A DNA stretch of 64,000 nt. Source: Sporomusaceae bacterium UBA7701 (GTDB lineage: Bacteria; Bacillota; Negativicutes; Sporomusales; UBA7701). The DNA lies in assembly GCA_002482545.1 (NCBI GenBank), contig DLGF01000015.1:124001-188000 (forward strand), written 5' to 3'. The notes beneath the pieces were generated by a model. That model saw nothing but the letters and a program-made list of their open reading frames with translations, had not been told where the DNA came from and searched no databases. Below are positions 24,032 through 32,700 of the stretch, piece by piece. Every line of letters begins with the position of its first letter. Position 1 is the stretch's first letter. A program made the position numbers and the translations under genes.

Positions 24032-24089
24032 ACTCAAAATCAGACGTGGTCACCCACGTGCCGGTTCGAGTCCGGCCTTCGGCACCAAA
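24032..24089 (+). repeat. attR direct repeat (tRNA-Leu 3' fragment)
   Basis: 58 bases identical to 5549-5606, covering the tRNA-Leu anticodon loop through CCA. It is the remnant of the original tRNA end and is not itself a complete tRNA. Confidence 0.95.
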
Positions 24090-24091
24090 GG

Positions 24092-24120
24092 TTCCCGGGT
24101 TTTGAATCCCGGGAATTTTT
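24092..24120 (+). terminator. Original tRNA-Leu terminator, displaced by integration
   Basis: TTCCCGGG (24092-24099), loop TTTTGAAT, CCCGGGAA (24108-24115), then TTTTTC. In the uninterrupted chromosome it would stand directly after the tRNA-Leu CCA end; the element has moved it 18.5 kb away. Confidence 0.85.
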
Positions 24121-24272
24121 CTATTTTCTAGCCAGAACTTCTGGAGTGCGAAAAAATAAAGAGCCTATTTAGCTGGTTTGGATATGCGCCTCGTTAGTCA
24201 TAGTAACCTTTTATCGCGATAATCTACAAGGGGGATATGACACAAGTTAAAACAGTTTATTTAAAATGCATA

Positions 24273-24293
24273 TTGACAATGATTCTCAATTGT
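24273..24293 (+). promoter_or_regulatory. Fur box / promoter of the iron-haem operon
   Basis: TTGACAATGATTCTCAATTG (24273-24292) matches the Fur-box pattern of interrupted GATAATGATAATC inverted hexamers and contains a TTGACA -35 element. It lies about 190 bases before the first gene of the ExbB-ExbD-TonB operon, so ferric uptake regulator control of the whole cluster is likely. Confidence 0.75.
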
Positions 24294-24299
24294 GTTATT

Positions 24300-24447
24300 T
24301 TTTTTATGTAAGAAAAAACAGACGACCACTAATAAAAAAATAATTGCACTGCCTTTCTTGCTTGGTGATTTAAACGTTTAAGGCAGAGCGTAAAAAGAGG
24401 GCTGGGAGCTCCGTTGCGTGATTATATTGCGCACGGAGCTCCTTTTT
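24300..24447 (+). ncRNA. Short Fur-controlled leader ending in a strong terminator
   Basis: From the Fur-box promoter the transcript would reach a strong hairpin, GGAGCTCCGT (24405-24414) with ACGGAGCTCC (24433-24442), followed by TTTTT, before the first coding region at 24480. The outcome is a small RNA of about 140 bases, with read-through giving the operon. A very similar arrangement is on the other strand at 35223-35337. Whether it is an independent sRNA or an attenuator is not decided by the sequence. Confidence 0.5.
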
Positions 24448-24479
24448 ACTAGTAGGAAGAACAAAGGAGTGTGGACTGT

Positions 24480-25556
24480 ATGCTTGGCTATGACAGGACT
24501 GTACAGGATTCATGGCATGGGCCGCAGACGGACTTGCGCCCTGTCCGGTGCGCTTTTTGCAATAGCATGCTGTTTCGCGGCGCGGTGGAAAAAGTCGAAA
24601 TAAAATGCTCCAGATGCGGCGCGGTTCAGGTTTTACAGAACAACGGCGACGGTTGGATCAAGGAACGCGGCTTGCCGCAAAACCGGTTTGGAAGGCTTGG
24701 TTGCGCCCAGCAGCGTATGGTGACCGACAGTGCGGGGCGGCTTGTGGCGATTCCGCGGCGCCCGCAGCGGGTCGTTATCTTGAATTCGTCCAATCTGGGG
24801 CTGTATGTTGTAACCGGCGGCAAGCCGGTCGGCATGGGAACTTGCGACGGTCTGCTTCCCGTGGTGAAAGACGAAATGAAACGTATTCCCACAGTAGGCC
24901 TGCCGTCCGACCCCGATTTGGAACGCATTATCGCGGTGAAACCGGATTTGGTCATCGGCATGGCTTTTCCGGTGCACCAGTCGCTGGCGGTTGTCCTGGA
25001 AAGGAAGGGTATCCCGGCGATGCTGCAGACGTTTGCCCGCTATTCGGATGTCCTGGAAGCCTTGCGCTTTTACGGGGAGTTGAACGGCAACCAGGAACTG
25101 GCGGCAAAAAAGATCGCCGCTATTGAAAAACACCGTCAGGGGCTCATCGAACAAACTGCCGGACGGCCTGCGCCAAGGGTGCTCATTGTCTGGACGATCC
25201 CCAGCGGACTGTATGCGGCGCTTTCCACAAGCTTTATCGGCGATATGGTGAAACGGCTGGGAGGGGTGAACGTGTCTGATCTGCTGGCGCCCATGGATGA
25301 AAAATTGGCCTATGCGCCGCTGGATTTCGAAGCGATCGCTGCGGTTCAGCCGGATGTCATCTTATGTATCGACCACCAGTTCGGCGAGATGGCGAATCAT
25401 GGCGTCCCTGCATTGCAAAATCCGTTGTGGCAGGGGTTGGACGCCGTGCGGCAAAACCGCGTGTATCGCCTCCCTTTTTCCTTGTTTGCCGTCAATCCCG
25501 GCGCGCAGCTTGAGAAGGCTTTGAGCGTCCTGGCCGGTTTTCTTTACGGCAAGTAG
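24480..25556 (+). CDS. Com-like zinc finger fused to an iron/B12-type binding protein, no signal peptide
   Basis: A 358-residue fusion. Residues 22-47 (VRCAFCNSMLFRG...VEIKCSRCGA) form a four-cysteine zinc finger like that of the phage Mu Com family. Residues 75-355 are a BtuF/FepB-type class III binding domain: RVVILNSSNLGLYVVTGGKPVGMG, LERIIAVKPDLVIGM, PAMLQTFARYSDVLEAL, YAPLDFEAIAAVQPDVILCID. There is no signal sequence or lipobox, so the protein should stay in the cytoplasm, unlike normal binding proteins. ATG at 24480 has AAAGGAG ten bases upstream. It is first in the Fur-linked operon, so it may sense or hold haem, a siderophore or cobalamin intracellularly. No permease or ATPase gene is near. 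Confidence 0.8.
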   Translation: MLGYDRTVQDSWHGPQTDLRPVRCAFCNSMLFRGAVEKVEIKCSRCGAVQVLQNNGDGWIKERGLPQNRFGRLGCAQQRMVTDSAGRLVAIPRRPQRVVILNSSNLGLYVVTGGKPVGMGTCDGLLPVVKDEMKRIPTVGLPSDPDLERIIAVKPDLVIGMAFPVHQSLAVVLERKGIPAMLQTFARYSDVLEALRFYGELNGNQELAAKKIAAIEKHRQGLIEQTAGRPAPRVLIVWTIPSGLYAALSTSFIGDMVKRLGGVNVSDLLAPMDEKLAYAPLDFEAIAAVQPDVILCIDHQFGEMANHGVPALQNPLWQGLDAVRQNRVYRLPFSLFAVNPGAQLEKALSVLAGFLYGK

Positions 25557-25706
25557 GCGGGCGGGCTGCCGCTCTGCTCTTTTGCAGCGGCAGGTCATGC
25601 GTCCTGATTTAAAGTGCCTTTAGGAGGGAGTTATCTCGGCAACAGTCAGGTTTTGTTAGTAAGTTTGCTCTTTGGAAGTTCATGATAAATAACGGAGGCG
25701 TAAACA

Positions 25707-26339
25707 TTGGAAGGATTTATCCACTTGATTCATTTGTTTCACAAAGGCGGTTTTGTCATGTATCCCCTGCTGATTTGCTCGTTAGTAGCGGTGATGATCG
25801 CCGCGGAGCGGGTCTATTATTACCGCCGCAACTGGCGGAACGGCGACGGGCTGAGGGCGCAGATCCACGATACTCTGGATGCCCGGGACTGGGACGGGGC
25901 CATTGCCGTCTGCGATCAATTCGACACGGTCATGAGCCGGACGGTAAAAGCCGGCCTGCTGCATGCCCGATGCTCCCGGTTCGGGACCATGACGGTAAAG
26001 GAGGCCTTTGAAGAACGGATGGCGCTGGAAGTGACCGGCCTGAAAAAACACCTGGATTATCTGAGCGCTATCGTTACCATTGCCCCTTTGCTCGGCCTGC
26101 TCGGCACCGTTATCGGCATGATCGGCTCATTTAGCGTCATGGACGGCTCCAGCGGCGGCGCGGCCGCCATCGGCGGCGGCGTCGGGGAAGCGCTGGTGGC
26201 GACGGCGACCGGCCTGTGCGTTGCCATCCTGGCGTTTGTCATCCACACCTTCTTTTCCCATCAATTCGAGCGTGTCATGACCGCCACAGAAGATCTGTGC
26301 TTTTTCGTGCTGGAACATAAGCGGGGGGAAGAGGCATGA
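25707..26339 (+). CDS. exbB: ExbB/TolQ-type proton channel subunit
   Basis: A 210-residue MotA/TolQ/ExbB family protein with three membrane segments (about residues 12-30, 115-140 and 160-185). The conserved region APLLGLLGTVIGMIGSF and the glycine-rich GGVGEALVATATGLCVAILAF are present. With ExbD it uses the proton gradient to drive TonB. Start TTG at 25707 has GGAGG eight bases upstream. The stop overlaps the exbD start by four bases, so translation is coupled. It lies within the Fur-linked operon. Confidence 0.93.
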   Translation: MEGFIHLIHLFHKGGFVMYPLLICSLVAVMIAAERVYYYRRNWRNGDGLRAQIHDTLDARDWDGAIAVCDQFDTVMSRTVKAGLLHARCSRFGTMTVKEAFEERMALEVTGLKKHLDYLSAIVTIAPLLGLLGTVIGMIGSFSVMDGSSGGAAAIGGGVGEALVATATGLCVAILAFVIHTFFSHQFERVMTATEDLCFFVLEHKRGEEA

Positions 26340-26746
26340 AATTCCGGAATATCCGCGGCATGGAAGCCCCCTCATTCATGATTATTCCCATGATCGACAT
26401 TATTTTCTTTCTGCTGGTGTTTTTTATGATGAACAGCTTGCAAACGACTACCCAGCGGGCGCTGGCGGTGCAGCTGCCCCAGGCGGCGCTGGCGGAAGTG
26501 CCCTCCCAGCTCCCGGTGATTATCACCATCGATTCGGCAGGCCGTATCGCCCTGGACGCCAAGCTCGTATCACTCGAAGAGGCGTCCCTGAAGCTGCAGG
26601 CCCAAACAGCGGCAAATCCGCAGCTGGCGGTAATTCTGCAGGCCGATAAATCAACTCCGCACGGTCAGGTGGTGGCGGTCATGGATATGCTTAAATCGGC
26701 CGGCATCAAAAAACTGGGCATTGCCGCGGAAAAGAAAGCAAGGTGA
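26336..26746 (+). CDS. exbD: ExbD/TolR-type subunit
   Basis: A 136-residue protein with one N-terminal membrane helix containing the key acidic residue (MIIPMIDIIFFLLVFFMM, Asp in MIDIIFF) and a periplasmic domain (LPVIITIDSAGRIALDAKLVSLEEA, QADKSTPHGQVVAVMDMLKSAGIKKLGIA). It partners ExbB and TonB in energising outer-membrane uptake. Its start overlaps the end of exbB, and its stop overlaps the start region of tonB. Confidence 0.95.
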   Translation: MKFRNIRGMEAPSFMIIPMIDIIFFLLVFFMMNSLQTTTQRALAVQLPQAALAEVPSQLPVIITIDSAGRIALDAKLVSLEEASLKLQAQTAANPQLAVILQADKSTPHGQVVAVMDMLKSAGIKKLGIAAEKKAR

Positions 26747-26751
26747 TTGCC

Positions 26752-27459
26752 ATGCCGGAATATTGCAGCTGGCGGCGGGCCTTCCTGTATTCGGCGCTTT
26801 TTCATCTGGTAGCGGCGATTTGCCTCGGACTGGCCTTCAGCGGATATATGATTCAGCGCCCGGAAGCGGAGTATGTCATTGATCTGATGGCCGTGGATTA
26901 TCTGCAGGGCAGCGGCCATGAAGGCGGCGGCATGGCGCAAAATGAATCCCCCTCGCTGTCTGCGGAACAGGACCCCCGGCCGGAACAGGCGGCCGGTTCG
27001 CCGGAAAACATCGCCGTACCTGCCTCCGCCCCGATGTCTGGGTCGTCGGCCGCCGGCGCCGGAAGCAGCGCTTACGGCACCGGTTCGGGCGCCGGGGCCG
27101 GAACCGGTACGGGCGACGGGCGCGGCTACGGTGAAGGGCGCGGTTCCGGAGAAGGCTCCGGCAGCAGCGGCGTCAGGGGGAAAGGCAGCGGCGCCTTCGA
27201 TTTTGACGGCTTCGCCAATGCGGTGGACGCCCATAAACAGTACCCCTATATGGCGGTAAAGCGGAATCTCCAGGGGACCGTGACGGTAGCCGTCACACTG
27301 GATGCCAACGGCAACCTGGTAAGCGCCAGTACCGTCGGTTCGGCCGCCAGTATGCTGGAACAGGCCGCCCTGCAGGCCATACGCGCCGTCTGCCCCTATC
27401 CGAATGCGCTCAGGGCACCGGTCAGCTTTACGACAACCGTCCATTTTGTGTTAAATTAG
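26752..27459 (+). CDS. tonB: TonB energy-transducing protein with Gly/Ser-rich linker
   Basis: A 235-residue TonB: an N-terminal membrane anchor (about residues 9-30), a long spacer, and a C-terminal TonB domain (about 150-235: QYPYMAVKRNLQGTVTVAVTL, SMLEQAALQAIRAVCPYP). The spacer is not the usual Pro-Lys/Pro-Glu type; from about 80 to 145 it is a Gly/Ser/Arg-rich stretch (GTGSGAGAGTGTGDGRGYGEG). It spans the periplasm to the receptor's TonB box. ATG at 26752 is favoured by AAGGTGA; a GTG at 26743 is an alternative. Confidence 0.92.
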   Translation: MPEYCSWRRAFLYSALFHLVAAICLGLAFSGYMIQRPEAEYVIDLMAVDYLQGSGHEGGGMAQNESPSLSAEQDPRPEQAAGSPENIAVPASAPMSGSSAAGAGSSAYGTGSGAGAGTGTGDGRGYGEGRGSGEGSGSSGVRGKGSGAFDFDGFANAVDAHKQYPYMAVKRNLQGTVTVAVTLDANGNLVSASTVGSAASMLEQAALQAIRAVCPYPNALRAPVSFTTTVHFVLN

Positions 27460-27643
27460 CGGCTCGCGGTTCGGCGACTCATTGCCTTGTAGCTCGGTTG
27501 CCTGCGAAATGCTCATTGGTCGGAAATCCCACGCCTGGCGGCATTGCGCGCCGGGATCTCCGGCAAATCCCGCCTTGCCGTTGACTAAGCCGGCGGCAGG
27601 CGGCATCGGTAAGGATAAATTCAATTTTGAAAGGATGGTTTAC

Positions 27644-28168
27644 ATGGAGTGCATCGTTTTATATTCGTCACGGACGGGAAATACCAGAAAAATAGCGGAA
27701 GCCGTTTGCAGCGTTCTGCCGGCGGGAACGCCCTGTCTGCCGGTGGCGGAAGCGCCGCCGGACCTCAGCCGTTATGACTGCGTATTTGCGGGCTTCTGGG
27801 TCGACCGGGGCACGGCGGATGCCCAGTCGAAACAACTGCTGGCCAGGCTGGACAACCCCAAAACAGCCCTGTTCGCCACCCTGGGCGCAGAGCCCTGTTC
27901 CCAGCATGCGGCGGACAGCCTGCGCAATGCGGCGGCGCTCCGGCCTTGCGCCGAACCGCTGGTGAACAGCTTCATCTGCCAGGGAAAGGTAGATCCGCAG
28001 CTGATTGAACAGATGAAAAAAATGTTTCCCACCGGCCATCCCCATGCCGTGACCCCGGAACGGGAAGCCCTGCACCAACAAGCCGCCAGCCACCCCGACG
28101 AAGCCGATCTGGCCGCCGCCAAAGCCTTTGCCGCCGAGACACTGAAACGACTGGAGACCATCGCCTGA
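27644..28168 (+). CDS. Flavodoxin-like protein
   Basis: A 174-residue flavodoxin family protein: FMN phosphate loop YSSRTGNTRKIAEAV at residues 6-20, then FAGFWVDRGTADAQSK and FATLGAEP, matching the other FMN-contacting loops. It has a slightly extended C-terminus. It overlaps the start of the radical SAM gene by one base (TGATG), so the two are translationally coupled. In anaerobic haem breakdown by ChuW-like enzymes the electron donor is a flavodoxin, so this is probably its partner. ATG at 27644 has GAAAGGA eight bases upstream. Confidence 0.9.
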   Translation: MECIVLYSSRTGNTRKIAEAVCSVLPAGTPCLPVAEAPPDLSRYDCVFAGFWVDRGTADAQSKQLLARLDNPKTALFATLGAEPCSQHAADSLRNAAALRPCAEPLVNSFICQGKVDPQLIEQMKKMFPTGHPHAVTPEREALHQQAASHPDEADLAAAKAFAAETLKRLETIA

Positions 28169-29646
28169 TGAAACTGGAAAAAATGGTGCAAACGCTTTCG
28201 GCAGAAGAAGAAGCGCTGCAGATCGGCTACAAAAACGCCGACCCGCTGACCGGGGCTTTTTCCCGCAAGCGGGTCGTCCATGCCGGCCTGTCCGGCCGCC
28301 CCGTACCGGCCGACCAGGCCCAGACGGTCTGGCGGCAGCTCATGGCCCGCCCGCCGGCCGCCCGGACGCCGCGTTCGGCCTATATCCACATTCCGTTCTG
28401 CCAGACCAAGTGCCTGTACTGCGGCTTCTTTCAGAACGCCGCCAATCAGGCCGCGGAAGACCGGTATATCGACTGCCTGATTCGGGAAATAGAAGCCGCC
28501 GCCAATCAGCCGCAAATGAAAGACGGGCTGTTGCACGCCGTCTTCATCGGCGGCGGCACCCCCACCTCGCTGTCGCCGCAGAATGCCCGGCGGTTGCTCC
28601 GGACGGTTCAAAGCCGCCTGCCGCTGGCCAGCGACTGCGAACTGACGCTGGAAGGCCGCATTTACGACCTGGTGCCGGAAAAAATGGACATCTGGCTGGC
28701 CCATGGCGTAAACCGGGTGTCGCTGGGGATACAGTCCTTCCATACCGAAATCCGCCGCCGGATGGGACGGATCGACGATCAGGAAACCGTGCTGAAACGG
28801 CTGGACGCGCTGAAAGCCTACCAGCAATGTTCCGTCATCGTCGATCTGATCTACGGCTTGCCGGGTCAGGATATGAAAGTCTGGGAAGAAGATCTGCGGC
28901 TATTGGTTGCTTCGGCTGCGGACGGTATGGATTTATACCAGCTCAACGTATTTGAAGGCAGTGATTTGGACAACCAAATCCGGGCCGGGAAAATAGCCCC
29001 GGCCGCCAGCACCTCCCAACAAGCGCAAATGTTTGCCTTGGCCCACGAATTCATAGCGAAGCGGGCTTTTACCCGCCTCAGCATTTGCCACTGGACCCGG
29101 AGCAACCGGGAACGGAGCCTTTACAATACGATGGCCAAACAGGGCGGCGATCTGTTTCCTTTCGGCTGCGGGGCAGGCGGCAACGCCGGTGGTTATGCGG
29201 CCATGCTCCACCGGTTGCTGCCGCCCTATGAAAGCCTGGTCGGACGCGGCCAAAAGCCCTTCATGGTGCTGATGGAGCAGTCGCCGCTGCAGCCGGTGAT
29301 CAATATGGTCCTGGATCAACTGGAACGGGGCTTTTTGGACCTTGAGCCGCTGATCAGGGCCGACGGGCGGCTCGCCGAGCTCGAGTGGCTCTACGACCTT
29401 TGGAAAGAGCGGGGACTTACGCAGCATAACGGTGTTATGTACCGGTTAACCGTCGCGGGCCAATTCTGGCAGGTCAACATTGCCCAGACTACGGCGGAAT
29501 TCATCCAGGCGCTGCTGACCGGAAAAACCGGCCTTGCCGTGCAGAAAATTGCCGCCCAGGACGGTGCTGCGGCCTATCATCCGGGAATAAAGCATATGCC
29601 TAAAGGCCACCCGGTGTTTGGCGCGGGGCTCGCCGACACGCTATGA
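28168..29646 (+). CDS. hutW: HutW/ChuW-like radical SAM haem-utilisation enzyme
   Basis: A 492-residue HemN/HemW-related radical SAM protein. The 4Fe-4S cluster ligands are Cys78, Cys82 and Cys85 in IPFCQTKCLYCGFF, followed by GGGTPTSL and RVSLGIQSFHTEIRRRMGR, all typical of the family. HemN makes porphyrin and HemW delivers haem, but members in iron-regulated operons with TonB systems (HutW, ChuW) open haem anaerobically to release iron. Position after a flavodoxin and before a TonB-dependent receptor in a Fur-linked operon supports the HutW/ChuW assignment. Confidence 0.87.
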   Translation: MKLEKMVQTLSAEEEALQIGYKNADPLTGAFSRKRVVHAGLSGRPVPADQAQTVWRQLMARPPAARTPRSAYIHIPFCQTKCLYCGFFQNAANQAAEDRYIDCLIREIEAAANQPQMKDGLLHAVFIGGGTPTSLSPQNARRLLRTVQSRLPLASDCELTLEGRIYDLVPEKMDIWLAHGVNRVSLGIQSFHTEIRRRMGRIDDQETVLKRLDALKAYQQCSVIVDLIYGLPGQDMKVWEEDLRLLVASAADGMDLYQLNVFEGSDLDNQIRAGKIAPAASTSQQAQMFALAHEFIAKRAFTRLSICHWTRSNRERSLYNTMAKQGGDLFPFGCGAGGNAGGYAAMLHRLLPPYESLVGRGQKPFMVLMEQSPLQPVINMVLDQLERGFLDLEPLIRADGRLAELEWLYDLWKERGLTQHNGVMYRLTVAGQFWQVNIAQTTAEFIQALLTGKTGLAVQKIAAQDGAAAYHPGIKHMPKGHPVFGAGLADTL

Positions 29647-29722
29647 GCCCCATGCCGGCCGGCCGCCACCCGGAATGACCGGAACCAAGAAAAAAGTTTG
29701 ATGAACCGGGGAGGAAAATAAC

Positions 29723-32700
29723 TTGAACAAAAAAAGGAGGGCCCGCTGCGCCGTCGCCGCCTTGCTGACAGCCAATGTTTTTGCCCTGTGGGACGGGGGC
29801 ATGACCCTGGCTGCCGAGGACGCCGCGAAAACGCGCGACATCGTCGTGGAGGCGGACGCCGCCAAGGAGGAAGCCAAACATTCGTCGCAAAGCACGACCA
29901 TCATTACCAAGGAAGATATCGAGAAAAAGCAGGCCAAAAGCGTGGAAGACATCATTTTCGATGAAACAGGCGTGACGCGGACAGTTGACGCGATGGGACG
30001 GGTAGGCATTTCGATCCGGGGCGCCGAACCGCGGCATACGCTGATCTTAGTGGACGGGCAGCCCGTCATGGGCGACTTTGCCAAATATCAGGGAGCGGCT
30101 GACGAAGCCATGCGGCTGGGGACGGAGAATGTCGAGCGCATCGAAATCATACGGGGAGCGGCATCCGCGAAGTATGGAGCCGATGCGATCGGCGGGGTCA
30201 TTAACATTATCACCCGGAAAGCCGCAAAAACGGCGGACCTGCAGCTGAATGCCGAAGGGCGGCGGGCCAAGGGCGACGGCGATATTTTTCCCTATTCAAA
30301 TTTTTTCCTGCGGGCTGATTCGGGTCAGATGGGCAAGCTGCGCCTCGGCCTTTACGGCGGCAAACGGGATATCATGCCTGTCTACGGCGAACAGACTTTT
30401 TTCGGTATGGCAAACGACAGCTCCGTCCGGAACTCTTTACGGTTTTATGGCGATATCAAGAACATTGGTCTTGTTGGAACATACGATATGGACGAGCGCA
30501 ATAAATTTGATTTCAGCCTTGGCCGGATCAATGAAAATATGGAACGCTACGTGAAGCATTCCAATTCGGGCCTGGAACCGCAGCAGCACTTCAAACGGAC
30601 GATCAGCCGCAATACAGAGCAGCTGACTTATACGGGCAACAACGGCGGCAATACGGATTGGACGATCAGCTACGATTACGCGAAGATGAACGAAGACGAT
30701 CTTACGCTGACGTCCCATTACGGCTATTCGCAATATGAAGGCAAAAATACGCTGCATTATATTGACGATGTAGACCACCGGCAGTGGAATGTCAAAGCGT
30801 CGGCCAATACCCAGCTCAACGACAAGCACCTCTTGACCTACGGCTTTGGCTACACGAAGGAAACAGGCGCCGGGAGCCGCTTGAAAAATGCGCCGCAGAC
30901 CTATTCACGCTACATCGATCCCTGGGACTATGACAAGAACCTGTACACGAAAGGCGGCACGGGCGCGCCGTCGTCCAATGTTCATGACTATGCCATGGCC
31001 TTCAATGCCGCCGGCGTTCCTTATTACGATCAGGAATACGAATGGTACGGTACGCGCGATGCAAACGGCAAGACCGTAGTACCGGCCTATACGTATCAGG
31101 ATTTCACGAAGTATGGCGCTTATGCGACAGGAGCGCCGGCTGACGTGCAGGCCAGATGGAACCAGTTCGCCGCACAACTGAGAGCACAAAATCCGGATTT
31201 GACAGGTGGCAGCGGTTTTTATTCGGGAAGCAATGGGGCACTGATCACCCTTTATTATAATGAAAGTTTAAAAATGGCTGAGTATAATGGCAAACAATTC
31301 AAGCAAGAGTATTATGATCGGCAGAATCGCCAGCAAGTAGGACAGGCGGAAATCAAAAGGCATAATTTTTTCCTTCAGGATACATGGCAGATTAACGACA
31401 ACACGGTTCTCGCGCCTATTATCCGCGCGGATCACAGCAATCTGTTCGGCACGAACGCTACCTTCAATATGGGCCTGACCCACAACATCAAGGGCAACGC
31501 CAACCGCCGCTTTAAGGCCAATATCGGCACGGGATATACGGAACCGGGCATGGGCGAGCTTTATTATAATTGGGAAATGTATGCCGGCATGCCGGTTGCC
31601 TATGAGATAGGCAAGCTGGGTTATTACTGGGCTGGCAATCCTAATTTAAAACCGGAAAAGTCAGTGAACTTCGACATCGGCCTTGAAGGGGAACACGGCA
31701 GGACATCGTCCCGCCTGAACCTGTTCCACAACCGCATTAATGACTATATGACCACCTATTTTACGGGCTATTTAATGGACTTTTATCCCACCGAAGATTG
31801 GCGCTTTAAATGGCTGTCGCCGCCTGATATGATCTACAGCTTCAAGAATATCGGCCGGGCTGAGATCACGGGCGTGGAAGCGGAGGTACAGCATCAATTC
31901 GACGACAACTGGTCAGGCAAGCTGGGCTATACGTACCTCCATGCCGTCAATAAGAGCGACCCCACCATGCCGGATCAGCTTCTCGACAAGCCGCAGCACA
32001 AGGTGGACATCGGCCTGACCTATGCGAATAAGAAGGGCAACTGGCGCGCTTCCCTCTGGGGCAACTATTACATCAATATGCTGGACAGCAACAGCGTGGC
32101 CAATAACGGCAATTACATTGACTGCACAGGGACGGATCTCAAATACAACTTTGCCGAAGGCGGCAAGCAGACTTACGAAAAGAAGACCTTCGGCCTATGG
32201 AATTTACTTATACAAAAGGATTTGTCCGGGGACTCCATGGTTTACTTCGGCATTGACAACCTGTTCAATCATCGTGATGATGACCGGGCCTTCCAGGAAC
32301 GGGTCTACAAGGCCGGGTTCAATATGAAGTTCGGCGCCGGCAGGGATACGGCGGAGCAGGCTGCGGATTCAGAGGAGCAAGGCGGGCAGGACGATGCCGA
32401 TCGCCCTATCGACGGATTTATTGAAAAGCCCTTCGATGAGAATAAGGAGAAAGGCGTCGAAATCATCGGCGACTACCGGGTGCGCGGGAATTCCCATGCG
32501 GGAGAAAATAAACCGGAAGCCCGCGTGACGACGGATGCTTCGATCGGCAACGCGGCTAAGAATGTTTCTGACAAGCCTGACCACGGCTTTGACCAGCGCC
32601 TGCGTCTGGGTGTCGATGCCCGTATCGACGACAAGACCAACGTTACCGTCCTGGGCAGCGCCTCCGGCGTGCAGGGAGTCGATACGGCCAGCGATATTGC

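Larger units (their letters stand above)
5549..24089. mobile_element. 18.5 kb integrative element in tRNA-Leu (satellite- or reduced-prophage-like)
   Basis: The element is bounded by 58-bp direct repeats of the tRNA-Leu 3' end, is visibly more A/T-rich than the flanks, and has a tyrosine integrase gene adjacent to the tRNA-proximal end. Content: integrase, XRE repressor-like proteins, a sigma-region-4-like regulator, a lone phage tail tape measure protein, an excisionase-like HTH protein, an M41 peptidase, a RepL-like protein, a serine resolvase, and unknown secreted, membrane and HEPN proteins. No terminase, portal, capsid, baseplate, lysis or conjugation genes are recognisable. That fits a phage satellite or a stripped prophage better than an ICE. 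Confidence 0.9.

Noticed and set aside
5549..24089. Conjugative element (ICE) interpretation
   Set aside because: No relaxase, coupling protein or VirB4-like gene could be recognised.
24032..24089. Second tRNA-Leu gene
   Set aside because: Only the 3' half from the anticodon loop is present; the 5' acceptor strand and D-arm are missing, so it is attR.
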